From: Bugula neritina
Lineage: Eukaryota; Bryozoa; Gymnolaemata; Cheilostomatida; Bugulidae
Reading direction: 5' to 3'
Assembly: GCA_964035545.1 (NCBI GenBank)
Contig: OZ037770.1
Location: forward strand, 7,642,527-7,706,526
DNA length: 64,000 bases
In this document: in pieces, positions 9,901-24,900 of the stretch
Layout: each line of letters starts with the position of its first letter
Numbering within the stretch: position 1 is the first letter of the stretch
Program-made: the position numbers and the translations under genes
Notes under the pieces: model-generated
The model's input: the letters and a program-made list of their open reading frames with translations, nothing else
Databases searched by the model: none
Told to the model about the DNA's origin: nothing

Positions 9901-12900
9901 CGAGGAGCCCGACAATAGCCTGAGACCTCCGCCACAGAACCCACCCTCAGTTCCTCCTACTCCGGATCCATTCCCTAGGCCCACACAGATAGAGGACCTC
10001 TCACCGCCGCCAGATAACCCAGGACCAGTCACATCACCCGAAAACCGGGAGGAAGTACCTCCCATACACAACACTCCAGACCGGCCAGATACCTCAGTCT
10101 CCAACACCTTGGAGAGAGCCAGAAGAGACAGGAAACCCCCCAAGTACTTGGCTGATTATCACATAGGGCGTTTGACTGGCCTCCAGTCATCGAGTTGTTC
10201 ACCCAGTATGGGTAAAGACTCCAAGCCTCGAATGCAGAGTAGCCCTGAAAGTGCAGGACAACTTCAGGTACAGCAACTCGCAAACCAGCCCAGACACATA
10301 GTAGACGGCTACCCACCTAGTGTTAACCCAAGTGGACAACGGTGCCCTAGACCTACCGATGGCCTTGACCTCACCCAGAGAAGTGACTTAGACGGAAGAA
10401 TTCAGGCCTTATCCTGCCACCTCGATCAATGCACAAGGGAGATAGAGAGCCTGATACGCCGAATCCGATGACTGAGACAAACAACTGCGAACCACCAGCA
10501 TTCAACGCCCCGGACGGAGGCTAAACTGTTTTTCTGTTATCGAAAAGGGAGATGATTTTCGATGGGGGGGGGGAGAATGTAATGGATTTTAACGCTCTAG
10601 TAATTAATATGCGTCACTATTATAATGGACTTAGCGTAACTTTGTAAATACTGTAATTATAGCTAAGCTCCTTGCGTAGCTTTCTAATGCCTCAAATATT
10701 GTAATTATAGCTAAGCTCTTAGTGTAGTAAATAGCGTAATGATTGTGAATTGCCCTTCCTATTATTTTTGTTTGTTTACTGTAATAGTTTTTGTGAGTTG
10801 TATTCCCTGCCACTTTTCTTTTTGTTTTATAAATAATTAACTATGTGAGCCGAAGCTTGTCCGAAGTCGGAACCGATGTCAGAGGAGCCTGTCCGAGATC
10901 GGACCGGATATTTCCGACATCGGTCGCCGGAACTCCGAACTTCGTACGAGCTTCGGACCCCCTCAAGTGGCGGGAAATTCCCTGTATATAAGCGTGAGTT
11001 TTTCCAGTATGAATCAGTATACTACTGGAGCTCACAGATGAAGGAAGCAATAAATACTATTAATTACAGTTTATCAAGACTCTTTATTTCATCATAAATA
11101 ATTGGCATGCAGACTACTTAGTCTATTCTCATAACCCACAAAAATACAACAATATTGCAGTGCATGCAATTTTTACAGTGTTTACTGGGTCAAAGATATG
11201 GAAATAGACCTCTTCAAGCTAAAATCCCTAAAATCGAATATCAAGTCATCATAGAATCTTTAAACAATTTATCAGAAGAGGAAAAAACTGAACTAAATTT
11301 AGATATCCCCCTTCTCGATTTCTGGTATCAGTGTGATGAGAATAGCGAGCCTCCAGCTATGATACTTACTGTAAGTGTGCATTTACTATATAATATATTT
11401 ACATACTCACTATAGGAGTATTTTAGGTTCAGTGTCATAAATATAGTGTGACTCATTTTACTTAATTTAGTACACACTGGATATCTTCAGTTTTTAGCCA
11501 TTTTTCACAATTTAGCTGGTAATGAACATGACTTTTTGCCCAAAACTAGTAAAGCAACAATAAATACACCGAAACAATTAAGGTTCTTTTTAATTTTGCT
11601 TGATTTCCCATGCTTTTTCTTATATATTTAGTTTATTAGGAGTGCGGACCATTACGAAAAACTGTAACGATCCGCAACCAAAAGTAGCTGAATAATTAGG
11701 AAAAGACATGGGAAATCAAACAAAATTGAAAAGAACTTTGATTATTTAGATGTATTTATTGGTGTTTTACTAGTTTTGGCCAAAAACCCGATGTCCATTA
11801 GCAGTTAAATTGTGAAAAATAGCTAAAACCTGAAGATATCCAGTGTGTACTAAATTAAGTAAAATGACCCATATATGATAATAATATAATAAAAACCTAT
11901 TGCATTTGTTTATCTCTCACAAAGTTATGCACTCCTGTAAGCAACGTATATATTATTGCCATGTTTATACTTGTGTGTGTATATATGTACGTTCGTGCAC
12001 GCATGTGCAAGTGTGTATGTATATGTACATATGTGTAGGTTTATGTATGTATTAGAACCTGTATGATCCTGTCAACATAATAATTGTACAAATGTTTTGC
12101 CAGCTTGTGCGTAAGCTATGTAAAAAAGGGCTATTTTTGTTTGCTTGATTCGATTTTCTGGAATTTGTAGCATTAAGTTTAACATGAATCTTAAGCAGTT
12201 AGAGACCCAACTAATGACCCTTGCAAATGGACATTTAAGTTAATAATTTATTTTACTAGTTTTTACTTACCATACTATTGTTACGCTTTCTAAATTCATC
12301 TGTGGTCTGTTTCCTGCTTGCTGCTCTACGCAAGAATTGGAAACAGTGTGAGAAATCTTGTTTTGAAAATCAATTAAAGATTGTTTACAAGTTATGTAGT
12401 AAAAGATGAGATTTACCATTTTATTGTTTAAGTTACAATGATTATAATAACGGAATAAATCTAATCACTTAAATAATTTTGTTAATTGCCTCAAAAATAC
12501 TCATTTTAATCATTAAATACTGTTCAAAGTTTTATTTTTTAAGTAATCAAATCAGAGTAATCTAAAAAACAGCTGTGGATTGAGAACTAGTAAATAACTT
12601 TCCTTATTTATGAATAATTCTCGATTGAAATGAATTCATGGAATTCATTCACTACGATTTATTGTGCCGGTCATTTGATTATGATTTATATATTTTGTGC
12701 GTGTGTGATTGGGTATGTGTGTTTATATATGTTGATATAGTGTGAATATATTTATGATATGTTTTACATTAAGTTTATATTAATGATATGTTCTATATTG
12801 TTGATATTTTAAAGCCTTTAAATGAAAAAGACTCTCATCGAATGGAAGTTTCCGAGTTCAAACCAATTCGTCAGAAACTACACGACCTTCTCCGAGTTGG

Positions 12901-15900
12901 TTCTAAACTTGCCGTAAGAGATGGGAAAATGTCGATAGAGGATCAGAAGAAGTACTTCTGGTCTGGTGGGTGAACTTTTACCCTTCATCTCTCTATCTTA
13001 CAATGGTGTTGTATCAATATGTGTGTGGAAACTGTAGGACTGATAACTGACCGTAGTTTATATTTAGAGACTAATTTGAGTGATATGAGGTGGCTCGCCT
13101 AGTAATACATTTCATGCATTCAAATGTAGCTGACTGAAATAGAAATTAAGCATTATAAAAATATAGTAAATAATGTCAGTAATTTAACTGCTTGCCATCT
13201 TTAGAAGTAAAAGGGTTTTGTATGTTGTATATCTTCAGTATTATGAATTTACTTGTACTATGCTGTATAAAGCCACTTACTCTCAAATGGTTGGCATGCA
13301 TGTTACACAACTATTATTCAACAAATAAAAAAACTTATACTCTGTCAACAAATGTTCTATTTTTATCTCATTCCATACAATTGTTTAGTAACTGAAGAGG
13401 AAGTATACAAAGGTGTACTGTCTCAGGAGAATCCTAATGATCACACGCTGTGCTTTGTTCGGGAAATTTATGACATTGACTACAGTCACAGTAAAGTAGA
13501 GAGATTTGTGGAGCTGGAAGATGGTAAGTTCTCAACTGTAGATACTGGTGTGTAATATGCTGGCTGTTGTTACTGCGGATGAACCGCTCATGAACTTTTC
13601 TAACCTTAGAACCATGTTTTTGCAGCAGGGATTGCAAGCAGAGATGATCAATTGTTATTTGAAGTATTAGGAAAGTTTTTTTATCCAATTTTTATTCTGG
13701 CAGCATAAAAGGTGATTAGTGACAGCAACACTTTTGCACGTGTTACATTTTATCTTGCTTAGTAATTAGTCAGTTGCTATATAAGAATATATTTACTAGT
13801 ATAGAAGGCAGAGACTTTAATGGAGGTTTGTGGAGCTCATAGTTGTAGAACTACTTTCAAATGCAAAGTTGATATGCACCTAAGTCTAGACTCTAGATAA
13901 TGATTAAGCATGATTAAAAGTGTTCAGAGTGTTCAGAGAAGGTTTACTTTTCTCTATATTTAACTATTCAACTTCAGTGTCTAGCTTGGTTATATAAAGA
14001 GACTGCTAATGACTCATTGACCATTGAATCATTGAACATATACAATATTTAATTTGCTGCCTTTAATCAGTGTGTAAACCATCCTGAAATAGTGAGAGTT
14101 ATTCACATCCAGGGACTAAGAAAGTCAATGAGGAGACAACTCAACTTATCACTCAGCTGGTGTCGGATACGGAGAAGTGCCTGGGGCCAGACAACTTCTA
14201 CAGGTTCCCTAAAGTAAAGTGGCACCCCAATGGTGGCACAAATGAGGATAGCTTGAGTGATTATCTTGTTGAACTGGGAAAGATGTTTGAAGAAAGAGTT
14301 AAAATGCTAATCAAGAGGGTATGCACTGTTACACGGCCTAAATAAGCATATTATTGTAGTAACTTGTGGGTTATTTAATGTAATCAGGCAGAGAACATAA
14401 CTCCTTGTAGGAGAAGAGATAAGAGAGTATAGAGCAGTGTGCGCTGTAAGTCTTTATTGGTATTGTTGTTCCTCCCAGTCTGAGCTCCGGTCTTCAACTG
14501 ACTAGAGCTCAAACTGTGCTTCCTTTTATACTACCCAGGCAAAGGGTTTGTGGAACCGAAGTTCGGCAAGGTGTGCTGACATTCGGAATGTTGACAAGCC
14601 AGCGGGCTGAATTTCGGTAGACTGCCGGTTTACATGAGTTAGCAAAATTGAACCCAACCAAGTGTGGGAAGGGATTAACTATTTACAATGCTAAAAGCTT
14701 AACAATGGCTATAGTATTTAAGGTATTAGAAAGTTACCCAGGAACTTGGCTATAATTATAGCATTCAGAAAAATAGCCATAAGTGATGTGTCAAGGGGGA
14801 TGACTTTAATATTTATCACAGTATCACATGCACTCCGCAGCTTCTATAGAAAACCTTTGGCTACTATGGCGCTGTTTCCTGTTGTGTACTTCCTGCTCCT
14901 CTCTCTTCTACATGGCCTATTACAAGCCTCTAGTAAGTCATGTTGGTGTTGCAGGCTGCGGAAAAGTCAAACCCTCTGAAAGACAACCCTTTCAGCAGTC
15001 TACTCACCGAAGTGGCCGAACATGGCTACCAAGCTTTGGCCAAAAATAAAACATTCCAAGGAAGAGATGATATCATGGACAAAATCAAACAGTACATTCT
15101 GTCAGAGTATGTTGGCAAATGTATCATCTACTTAGAATTTTGAAAAGCTGCAGAAGTAATTGATTGGTGATAATGTTTTGTGTCTACTAATAGTTTCAAT
15201 ATATTCATTTATGAATGATGAAATCACGGAGTGGCCCTTATTTGTCACCAAACAGTACCGAAGTTATTATATTGCAGTTATAAATTCTCTTGTAGATCTC
15301 ATCTCCCATTCATCATGTATGGAGAGTCAGGGTTCGGTAAGACGAGTCTGCTGGCGGTGGCATCTGCCAGAGTGTATGACTGGTGTGGTAATACTAATGA
15401 TCTCATTGTTATCAGAAGGTTTCTAGGGACAACTCCAGACTCTACTAACATTGGCTCTCTTATGAACAGTGTGACTAAGCAGATCTCCTTGGCCTGTGGG
15501 TGTGTAAACAAGTCTCATATTAGTTGACATACAACTAAACTTTTAATCTTTTTTAATTACAAATTGAAGTCAAACAATTTCAAATTATATTGCGATTAGC
15601 GCATTAAATATTTTATAAAAATTAATAGAATTTTTTCATGTACCTAATATGTTTATTCTAATTGTGTTGGTTCGATGATTGATCACTTATGATGTGTCAT
15701 ATGATTTATATACATGAACCTATATAGTGGTTTGTTGTTTTCAACAGTAAAGTGTTAAACAGAACACTTTTGGAAATTTATAGTCATATTGTTCATCTAA
15801 TTTGTAGGAATTGCATATATATTACGTTTTACAAGATAAAAGCATTGCCAAGATTCCCGTGACACGCAAAATACTTGGCTAGAAATATAAATTCATATGA

Positions 15901-18900
15901 TCCAAAATATCTTGCAATCACAAAGTTTTTCTGTACACAATTATAGAAAGCTCTTTTCTTGTTTTCCTTAATATAAATTGATTTAATGTACTAAGTTAGC
16001 ATGCAATGCTTTGTAGATTTAAACCCCCACACACTGAGGATCCAATGAGAATGCTTATTTTCACTATGATAGCGGTTCCGTCTCACTACAGACTCGTCAT
16101 ATTTCTCGATTCTCTCGATCAGCTGTCATCTTATGGAAAGGTACTTTGTGTGACACAGTGTGTGTGACACAGTGTGTGTGACTCAGTGTGTATGTGATGC
16201 GGTGTGTGTGTGTGACACTGTGTATATGATGAAATATGCAATGTACTGCATGCATGTACTACCTAGTTAAACTATATTCTTTTCTTTGTATTTAATTCAT
16301 GCAAGTGTAGTGTTTCTTTATATTCTAGTTTTCCAGCTTTGCAGCGTTATCAGTGTTGAGCACATAATTTTGCATAGTCGTATTCTAATCGTACATTTGT
16401 TGTGATGGTGAAACTGTATAAGTCTGCTGCTCTTTTCAAAGGCCCACACCCTCTCCTGGCTGCCACTGATGCTGCCCCCCAACGTCAAACTGGTTGTCTC
16501 CACTTTACCTAAAGATCACAGCCTCCTGGATATTCTGAAGATGCGCAACTACCCTGACAAGCAGTTCGTAGAGGTGTGTCTTTCGTATGCTATAACTATG
16601 TTTCTCAGATGCTATAACTATGTCTCTCATATACTATAACTATGTCTCTCATATGCTATAACTATGTCTCTCATATACTATAACTATGTCTCTCATATAC
16701 TATAACTATGTCTCTCATATACTATAACTATGTCTCTCATATACTATAACTATGTTTCTCATATACTATAACTATGTCTCTCGTATGCTATAACTATGTC
16801 TCTCATATACTATAACTATGTCTCTCATATGCTATAACTATGTCTCTCAGATGCTATAACTATGTCTCTCATTTACTATAACTATGTCTCTCATATACTA
16901 TAACTATGTCTCTCATATACTATAACTATGTCTCTCAGATGCTATAACTATGTCTCTCATATACTATAACTATGTCTCTCATATACTATAACTATGTCTC
17001 TCAGATGCTATAACTATGTCTCTCATATACTATAACTATGTTTCTCGTATACTATAACTATGTTTCTCATATACTATAACTATGTCTCTCATATACTATA
17101 ACTATGTCTCTCATATGCTATAACTATGTCTCTCATTTACTATAACTATCTCTCTCATATACTATAACTATGTCTCTCATTTACTATAACTATGTCTCTC
17201 AGATGCTATAACTATCTCTCTCATATACTATAACTATGTCTCTCATATACTATAACTATGTCTCTCATATACTATAACTATGTCTCTCAGATGCTATAAC
17301 TATGTCTCTCATATACTATAACTATGTCTCTCAGATGCTATAACTATGTCTCTCAGATGCTATAACTATGTCTCTCAGATGCTATAACTATGTTTCTCAT
17401 ATACTATAACTATGTCTCTCAGATGCTATAACTATGTCTCTCATATACTATAACTATGTCTCTCAGATGCTATAACTATGTCTCTCATTTACTATAACTA
17501 TGTCTCTCAGATGCTATAACTATGTCTCTCATATACTATAACTATGTCTCTCAGATGCTATAACTATGTCTCTCAGATGCTATAACTATGTCTCTCATAT
17601 ACTATAACTATGTCTCTCATATACTGTAACTATGTCTCTCATATACTATAACCATGTCTATGCTATGTATGCGTTATATGCTTTAGCTGTGTACGTATGC
17701 TTTGATTTTATATACTGCATTCATTACAACTAGAGACTTTTTCCTTTAGTTATGCAATATATTCTGTAATGTAAAGTAAAGGCTGCAGCACCATTAAACT
17801 TGTTTGTTTAAACTTTAAAGTATATAATGATATAAAACAATGTGTTGTAACTGCAGGTGAACATTTTGGAGGCAGAGTTGTCTATTAAATTAATGAGAGA
17901 CTGGCTGATGTCTTCTGGCAGAAAACTAACTGAACCTCAGATGAATCTTGTTGCTGAAAGGTGATATATATTATAGTATGATATATAGTATAGTATGATA
18001 TATAGTATAGTATGATATATAGTATAGTATGATATATAGTATAGTATGATATATAGTATAGTATGATATATAGTATAGTATGATATAGTATAGTGTGATA
18101 TATAGTATAGTATGATATATAGTATAGTATGATATATAGTATAGCATGGTATACAGTATAGTATGATATATAGTATAGCATGATATATAGTATAGTATGA
18201 TATATAGTATAGTATGATATAGTATAGTATGATATAGTATAGTATGATGTATAGTATAGTATGATATATAGTATAGCATGGTATACAGTATAGTATATAA
18301 TGTTAGATGGTGTAATATACAATACTTAGGTTCCGTGAAGACAAGAACACCAGCCCACTGTATATCAAACTAATATATGACGTGATGGTGAAACTGCGAT
18401 CTTATTTCCCACAAGAAGAGCTCGGTCCTCTCCTCAATGAGATCAACTCCCCTGTCAAGTGTATCAGATACATCTATAATGAACTGATGAGAAAAAACGG
18501 TAACCATATCTGCATACTCAGCTGGATAAGATTTCCAACGCTTAGATAGAAATATTTGTAATTGGTATTTGTAACTAGTGGTTGTTTAACGCTGCTACAT
18601 TAGATTATCAGAGTTGTGTTTCTGTAAACATATAATGAGCAGTTGGGCCCCTCAAAGTAGCAAAGCACAGCAGATGTCTCTGTGTAACTGATTTGACATT
18701 CCATACTTTAGAAGGGCGCCATTGTTAAATCAAATAAGTGTAACACCAACAAAGCAATATTATATAAACTCAGCACACAATACACTCGTCTTTAACCTGT
18801 GTTGGTTTTCATATCTCTACTAATCTGTTTTCTCAAAAAATTATAGATATTTTGTGATAAATTTTGAGAATTTCCCTAAGATGCTTCATTTTAAATAGGT

Positions 18901-21900
18901 TAATCTTAGATAACTTGATTTCTTAGAAAAAAATTGTCATAATTTATTTTTGGCAAGCAGAATAAAGTAACTGGTTACCAAATATATATGTACAACTTTT
19001 ACTCATTTTATTTTGTATTCAGAACTTTTGTATCAATCAATGATTATTAATGGAACCTTTTTTAAACCTCTTTTGGTCATCACCAGCTGCACTCGCATCA
19101 GAAGTTAAGTTTGGCTCTTCAGTCTCACTTACACAGTAGGAATGCATTATGAAATGCATTCTTTCAGGTGCATTGCTGGTCCACAGGCTATTTGCATATC
19201 TGCACCTGTCTAACCTGGGACTCACTGAGAATGAAATGGTAGATCTGATCTCATTGGATGATGAGGTTTTGAATGACGTGTTTCAGTACCACACACCTCC
19301 TCTGCGCAGACTTCCTGCAGTGCTGTGGGCGAGAATTCGCAATTCTATTCAGGAGTATATAGTTACCAGAGAGGCTAATGGTGGCAAGGTCTCGCTCTTT
19401 TACACTTTGATATGTGGCTTACACAAAATATCATACTGAGATTGCTATCATATTCTAATTCATATATGAAGATAATCTTTACACTCTTTAATTCACTAAT
19501 TTTGAACCACAAAACTGGTTACTGTCTTTGCTTATAAAGGAAAAATACATCACAAAACTTTAAATTGTGAAGATAATTGCCATGATCCTTTAATTTTTTG
19601 CACTTATTTAATAGTATTTCCATGATTATTTTATCTATTTGACAATTCGTATAAACTATTGGTAAATCATGAAGTTGACTGGATTTCTTTAAACAATTTA
19701 TGGGGCTGTTTTCTTCAAAAATTCAATTCGGAAGTGATTTTGTTTAGGTCATTGCCTGGTACCATCGTCAATTTATTGAAGTTGGTGACACAATGTACAA
19801 AGCTGAGTTTCCGTTAAACTACACTCCATCAGAGGATGCCAGCAATACAGAGGCCTTATGTAACATTCTGAGAGAGAACATGGTCAACTACTTTCTTGGT
19901 AATAACCTCTGCATACGGTTATGTCATGCTGTTATATGCTCAAGCTTGTTTCAGCTCTCACCAAGTTTAATATGATCGCTTGATGGGTTGGTAGACTGAG
20001 AGTATTACTCTTTAAATATTTTAGGCACTTGGGCAGGTGACAAACCCAAACCTTACACTTTACCGGAGCACATGAGAGCGAAGCTAAAACGTGAGAATGC
20101 AGAAGATGCTGCTGTTCGAAATGTGCCTGCAATGCCCAACATCCTTGAAAATGGGCGACCTAATTTGAGAAAATTAGGACAACTACCAGCTTTGCTCATT
20201 AAGCTTGGCCGTATTGAAGAGTTTTTCAATGAAGTAAGTTTTACTGTATCTGCATATAACAGAGATTTTACATTTTACTGCATAAATTCACTGAAAAAAC
20301 CCGGTCAGTTGAATGAGTTAGCAATTCATAGATACAATTTATTTTAATATCATTTCGTCTGACAGCAGTTACAGTTATATACCTACAGTATAAAATAGCC
20401 CCATCATTCTGAGACACATTAATAAGATAAACTTTAATCAAAGTGAAGCGAGCTTTGAAACAATTATTAGTTTCTGTTTCTCGCCTGTTGCCGCGCCGTC
20501 CTGTGCTGCCAGAAGTATTCTTCTGCTCCTGTGCTGAATATTCTTGTGCCAAGTCACGCACTTCAAAGTCTTTCCTGGTGGTGGTTTTCTACCTATGCTT
20601 TAGCCTATCTCGACTTTTCTTTCTTTCTACTCGCATCTCATATGCTCTATGGATGTCCCCCATTTCTATGACACACATGACCTAACCACTTTTTTCTATT
20701 TTGCTTATCAGTTGTGTTCTATTATGGAATTATCTTCTCTAATCTCATTTGTTATATGCCCCTCTATTCCTAAGCTGTATGCCAACACTCTCATCTCACA
20801 AGCCCCAACCTTCCCAACCATGTGACCCATTACTACCCACGTCTTGTTTATATATAACAACAAAGATGTATTAATGCTATGTATGTAGATAATCACTTTC
20901 CGCTTTTTATTGACCTTGTTGCTCGCAACAATATTGGGAGCAGCCGTGGTCTAGGGGTTAGAGCGTTTGCCTAGTAAACACGAAGGTCATGAGTTCGAGC
21001 CCAGACAAAGGCCATTGGTGATGTTAGGAAGAGCATCCAGTCATAATTGCTCCTGTGCCTCATTTAAATAAGTCCTTAGCCGCTTCAATAAAAACCCTTT
21101 CTATCAGGGGTTTCTCACAGGGATAGCGACTATAAACTTGCGTGAGTTTTTTTGCTCGCAAAAATATTAGTCTGGTATAAAAATATTCACTAGTTGTACA
21201 TATTATGACTGAAAATTAATGTGATCACCACAAGACCATTTCTAGCAAAAGCAGTTTGTACTGAGTTATATATAATGTGATAGAGTGCATCTATTCACAA
21301 CTAGATGTGTAGATGACATTGTAACAATGATTGACTTCACAACAATTAAACAAGCATTAACCAAACTTACGCCTCTTCATAAACAAGGCAAACAAGCTTA
21401 CAAAACTTTCACCAAAATGTATTTTTACTGCCTTTTTGTATTAAAACTTTCAACTGGTGTAAATCTTTTACATAGCAAGAATATAATATGACATGTAGCT
21501 TTACATTCCTTTTCTACGTTCCAATGACTGTTTTGCTAGTCAAAAGTTCTAATGTGGACCTATCTAAGGCATGTTGTAATCATGGCTTGTTTTAGTTTGT
21601 TTAGGTTCAACTGTTAGTGCTTTTGTAAAATATTGTAGTTAATATTTGCTCTAACAGGTGTTTGGGAACATAGAGGGGCTGGTTGGTCTCTTCTCCATGT
21701 ACTCCTGGTCTGACATCTACGAGATTGCTGACGGAGTAAACTTTGACAACTATAAAGCCATTGGCAAAGACAAGGACGAAGTGACTGACCCCAGTATGTA
21801 GTACACATGAATACATCAGCTCTCTTACTTTTGTCTAAAATCAAAAATGTTATTCTGTGAAAAATTTTAAGTTGTCAACTCTGGCAGAAAAAGATATTTT

Positions 21901-24900
21901 GTTTTTTGCCCGTAAAATTTCAATTAACAATTGTTGTTAATGTTTATTTTAATTGAAAGTATTTTTTATTCATGCTGCGGGCGTTGTGCTATTAGAGTAT
22001 AAACCTGTTAGAAGAAGCTATTCACATGAGCAATGAATTTATTACTTTGTGTTATGTTATTTTACATCTTAAATTGCTCGAAACTTGTGGTGCGTTTCTA
22101 AATAACACATTTTGTTGAAGATGTCATCAAGAATCCCTTCCAAATATTGATCCGCTCCTTCTTGCTCACGTCAGCCATTGCTTGTACATATCCCAAGATG
22201 CTGGGTCCACTCATCTTGGGTCGACTCCTGCCTTTTGCTCCTGGATCTGAAATCCTCAACAAGCTCATCAATGGGGTGTATGATAAAGGTATAGTCACTT
22301 CCAAATATGTATTTTAGCATGTCTTGAGTTACCTACAGACAGCTCTGCAAACTGAGAGTTTTCAAGGTACAACCATGATGATGACGACAACCAGCAAATT
22401 TGCTAGCAGATGATAAAAACCATCAACTTGTAAACTGACTATTTTCACCTCATGGTTCCAGGCGAGAACAAATATGTTACGGGGGGGGGGGGTAGACTGT
22501 AGTTCAATTTGTAATTAGGAACGTTATTAAGACAGACAGCTTTTTACATTGCTGAATATTACCTGTTAAAAAGAATGCTAACCCTGTTTTTTTTATTATT
22601 TTATGTTATGATGAGAATCACTCTAGAATTATTATTTATGTTAAAATGTCTGCCAGTCTAAGAGTCAAGTACTTTTTATTTTAGGCCCCAAGTTGAATTC
22701 CTTTGTCTGTCCACATGCACAGCTGGAAGGTGTTGGCACGTACTTGATATTCGAGATGCCTAATGACCACGTTGGGTCTTGTGTGGCCATGATTGAAGTG
22801 ACTCCAAAGAGCCATCACTTTATTCTCACCCTCTCCAAGAAAGCCGTCCTCATCAACATGGAGGGTCAGTTCATTCCCTATGCACTAAATACATTTTATA
22901 ATTTGCAATAGTTTTTGGTTTTATATGCGCTAATCTTAATGCAAGATTCACTTTCCAGAGCAGTATATGCTGGGTTTCAAACCTACACAGCTGTATTAAT
23001 TAAATCAGCTCAAGCAAAAATGTTCACCTCTGTGTTGCTGTAAATCCAACCAATAATTTCATCAATAGATTACCTATGGTTATGTAGAATACAATATTTT
23101 TGTGCGGTTAATTATTCACTGTGTTATACAGTACTGTAGTAATTAGACTCACACTGTATACTTATTCACTGTGTTATACAATACTGTAGTAGTTAAACTC
23201 ACACTGTACACTTATTCACTGTGTTATACAGTACTGTAGTAGTTAGACTCACACTGTATACTTATTCACTGTGTTATACAGTACTGTAGTAATTAAACTC
23301 ACACTGTACACTTATACACTGTGTTATACAGTATTGTAGCAATTAAACTCACACTGTACACTTATACACTGTGTTATACAGTACTGTAGCAATTAAACTC
23401 ACACTGTATACTTATACACTGTGTTATACAGTACTGTAGTAGTTAAACTCACACTGTATACTTATACACTGTGTTATACAGTACTGTAGTAATTAGACTC
23501 ACACTGTACACTTATACACTGTGTTATACAGTACTGTAGTAGTTAAACTCACACTGTACACTTATACACTGTGTTATACAGTATTGTAGTAACTGTTCTA
23601 TTCTGTATTTTAGATGGTAACATTCAGATGAGATACATGCCACCAGATCTTCGTAAAGATGACAGCTTTCATCTTGTTGCTGCTTATGAACCGTTCAAGG
23701 ACCCCAAAGACATCGCTGCCACTCTTAGAATCATACCAAAGATTTACATTTTTTCTTGTGAGGATTTATATTAGTTACTTCTTACTCTCACCACAGCTGG
23801 TTACATTCACAAGTCTGAGGTGATCTGTGAAAGTAATGTGTGACTTGAAACAATGCTAGTAAAATATCTTCGAGTTTCTTTTATTTGATAAAAAGCTGTT
23901 TTGTCAGAAAACATTGTTTTATTTTTTATACTTAGCGATTGTCCACTCTATGTTTATTAACAAGTCCGATTTGTTACAAAAGTCTATCAACTCTTTTATG
24001 CAGTGGTAGAATTTGACGTTGGTGAAATCATTGACTGCAGAACAGTACCAGGGTATGAACAAATGAGAATCCAGGGGCTGGAGATGGGTAGAATACAAGT
24101 TAATGATGCTGTTGTTGTAATGGTACATGGACAATCACACGAAGGCCTGCTTATGTTTGATGTCAAAAAGAAAGACTTGCTCTACAAGTAAATACAATAT
24201 ACTTTGTAATCATTCATACGAGCACTCACTGTGTTATGACTCGTGTGTCAGCTTCACGGCATTTAATATGTTGAATGCAAATTCAGAATTATCCTCTCTT
24301 AACCTTCAGATTTTCTTAAAAAATATTTCATTAAAAAGCTCAACAGATAAATTTCACTTAAAGTAGACAGCTTTGAGAAACTCTGTTTTGTGACTTTTAT
24401 TCACTCACTGGCTAGTTATGTTTTTAAATTTGTAATTTTTGTTGAACTTTAAATGAAAAGCTATGTAGGCATGTGTTAGTGTGAGGTTTTTGAATTTTAG
24501 TTTGGTTTACTTCATTCTTTATCAAAATAAACATGGTCGCCTAGATATATGTAACTGTATTGTGGTGACAGGGAAAACAACTCTAAAAGGTAGCCAGAAG
24601 TTGACTGCATTTCCTTGATATGCTCATTGTCACTGCTAGTTATCCTGTTCTATGAAATATTGGTAAAACGTCTTGAGTGTTTGTTTGTCACCGCTTGGTT
24701 TGCAGCACCATCTGTGTCTTTCCTTGTAGATTTAACAACAGCAAAATGATTCTGTTTATGCACCTGGAAAACAACACTCTGCACATCACTCAGCCTCATC
24801 TTGAAACCACTGTTGTAATAAACAAGTCAGAATTGGTGAAATCTCATACCCAGGTTTCTCAGACCTTTGTGGCAGCCGCTGATGTCATTTCTCTACAGGT

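Larger units (their letters stand above)
4358..11151 (+). mobile_element. Ty3/Gypsy LTR retrotransposon, 6.8 kb, ORFs broken
   Basis: Complete by structure: 5' LTR 4358-4940, primer-binding site just after it, gag, pol in the order protease-RT-RNase H-integrase, polypurine tract 10564-10577, 3' LTR 10578-11151. The 4-bp target duplication is ATAT (4354-4357 and 11152-11155). Pol order and motifs place it in Ty3/Gypsy (Metaviridae). It sits in sense orientation in intron 4 of the NWD-like gene and ends 27 nt before exon 5. The LTRs differ by three substitutions plus one small length change, so insertion looks recent, yet pol carries five in-frame stops and a frameshift. No env-like frame was found. 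The host gene resumes in frame on the far side. Confidence 0.93.

Noticed and set aside
17885-18322. Tyr/Ile-rich reading frames on the minus strand
   Set aside because: They follow the 17-bp AT minisatellite; composition is dictated by the repeat.
23791-23823. A 23-nt micro-exon between exons 21 and 22 of the NWD-like gene (CACCACAG ... GAGGTGATC)
   Set aside because: It has AG and GT ends but would put the next exon out of frame (TGG TAG); joining 23757 directly to 24004 keeps the frame.
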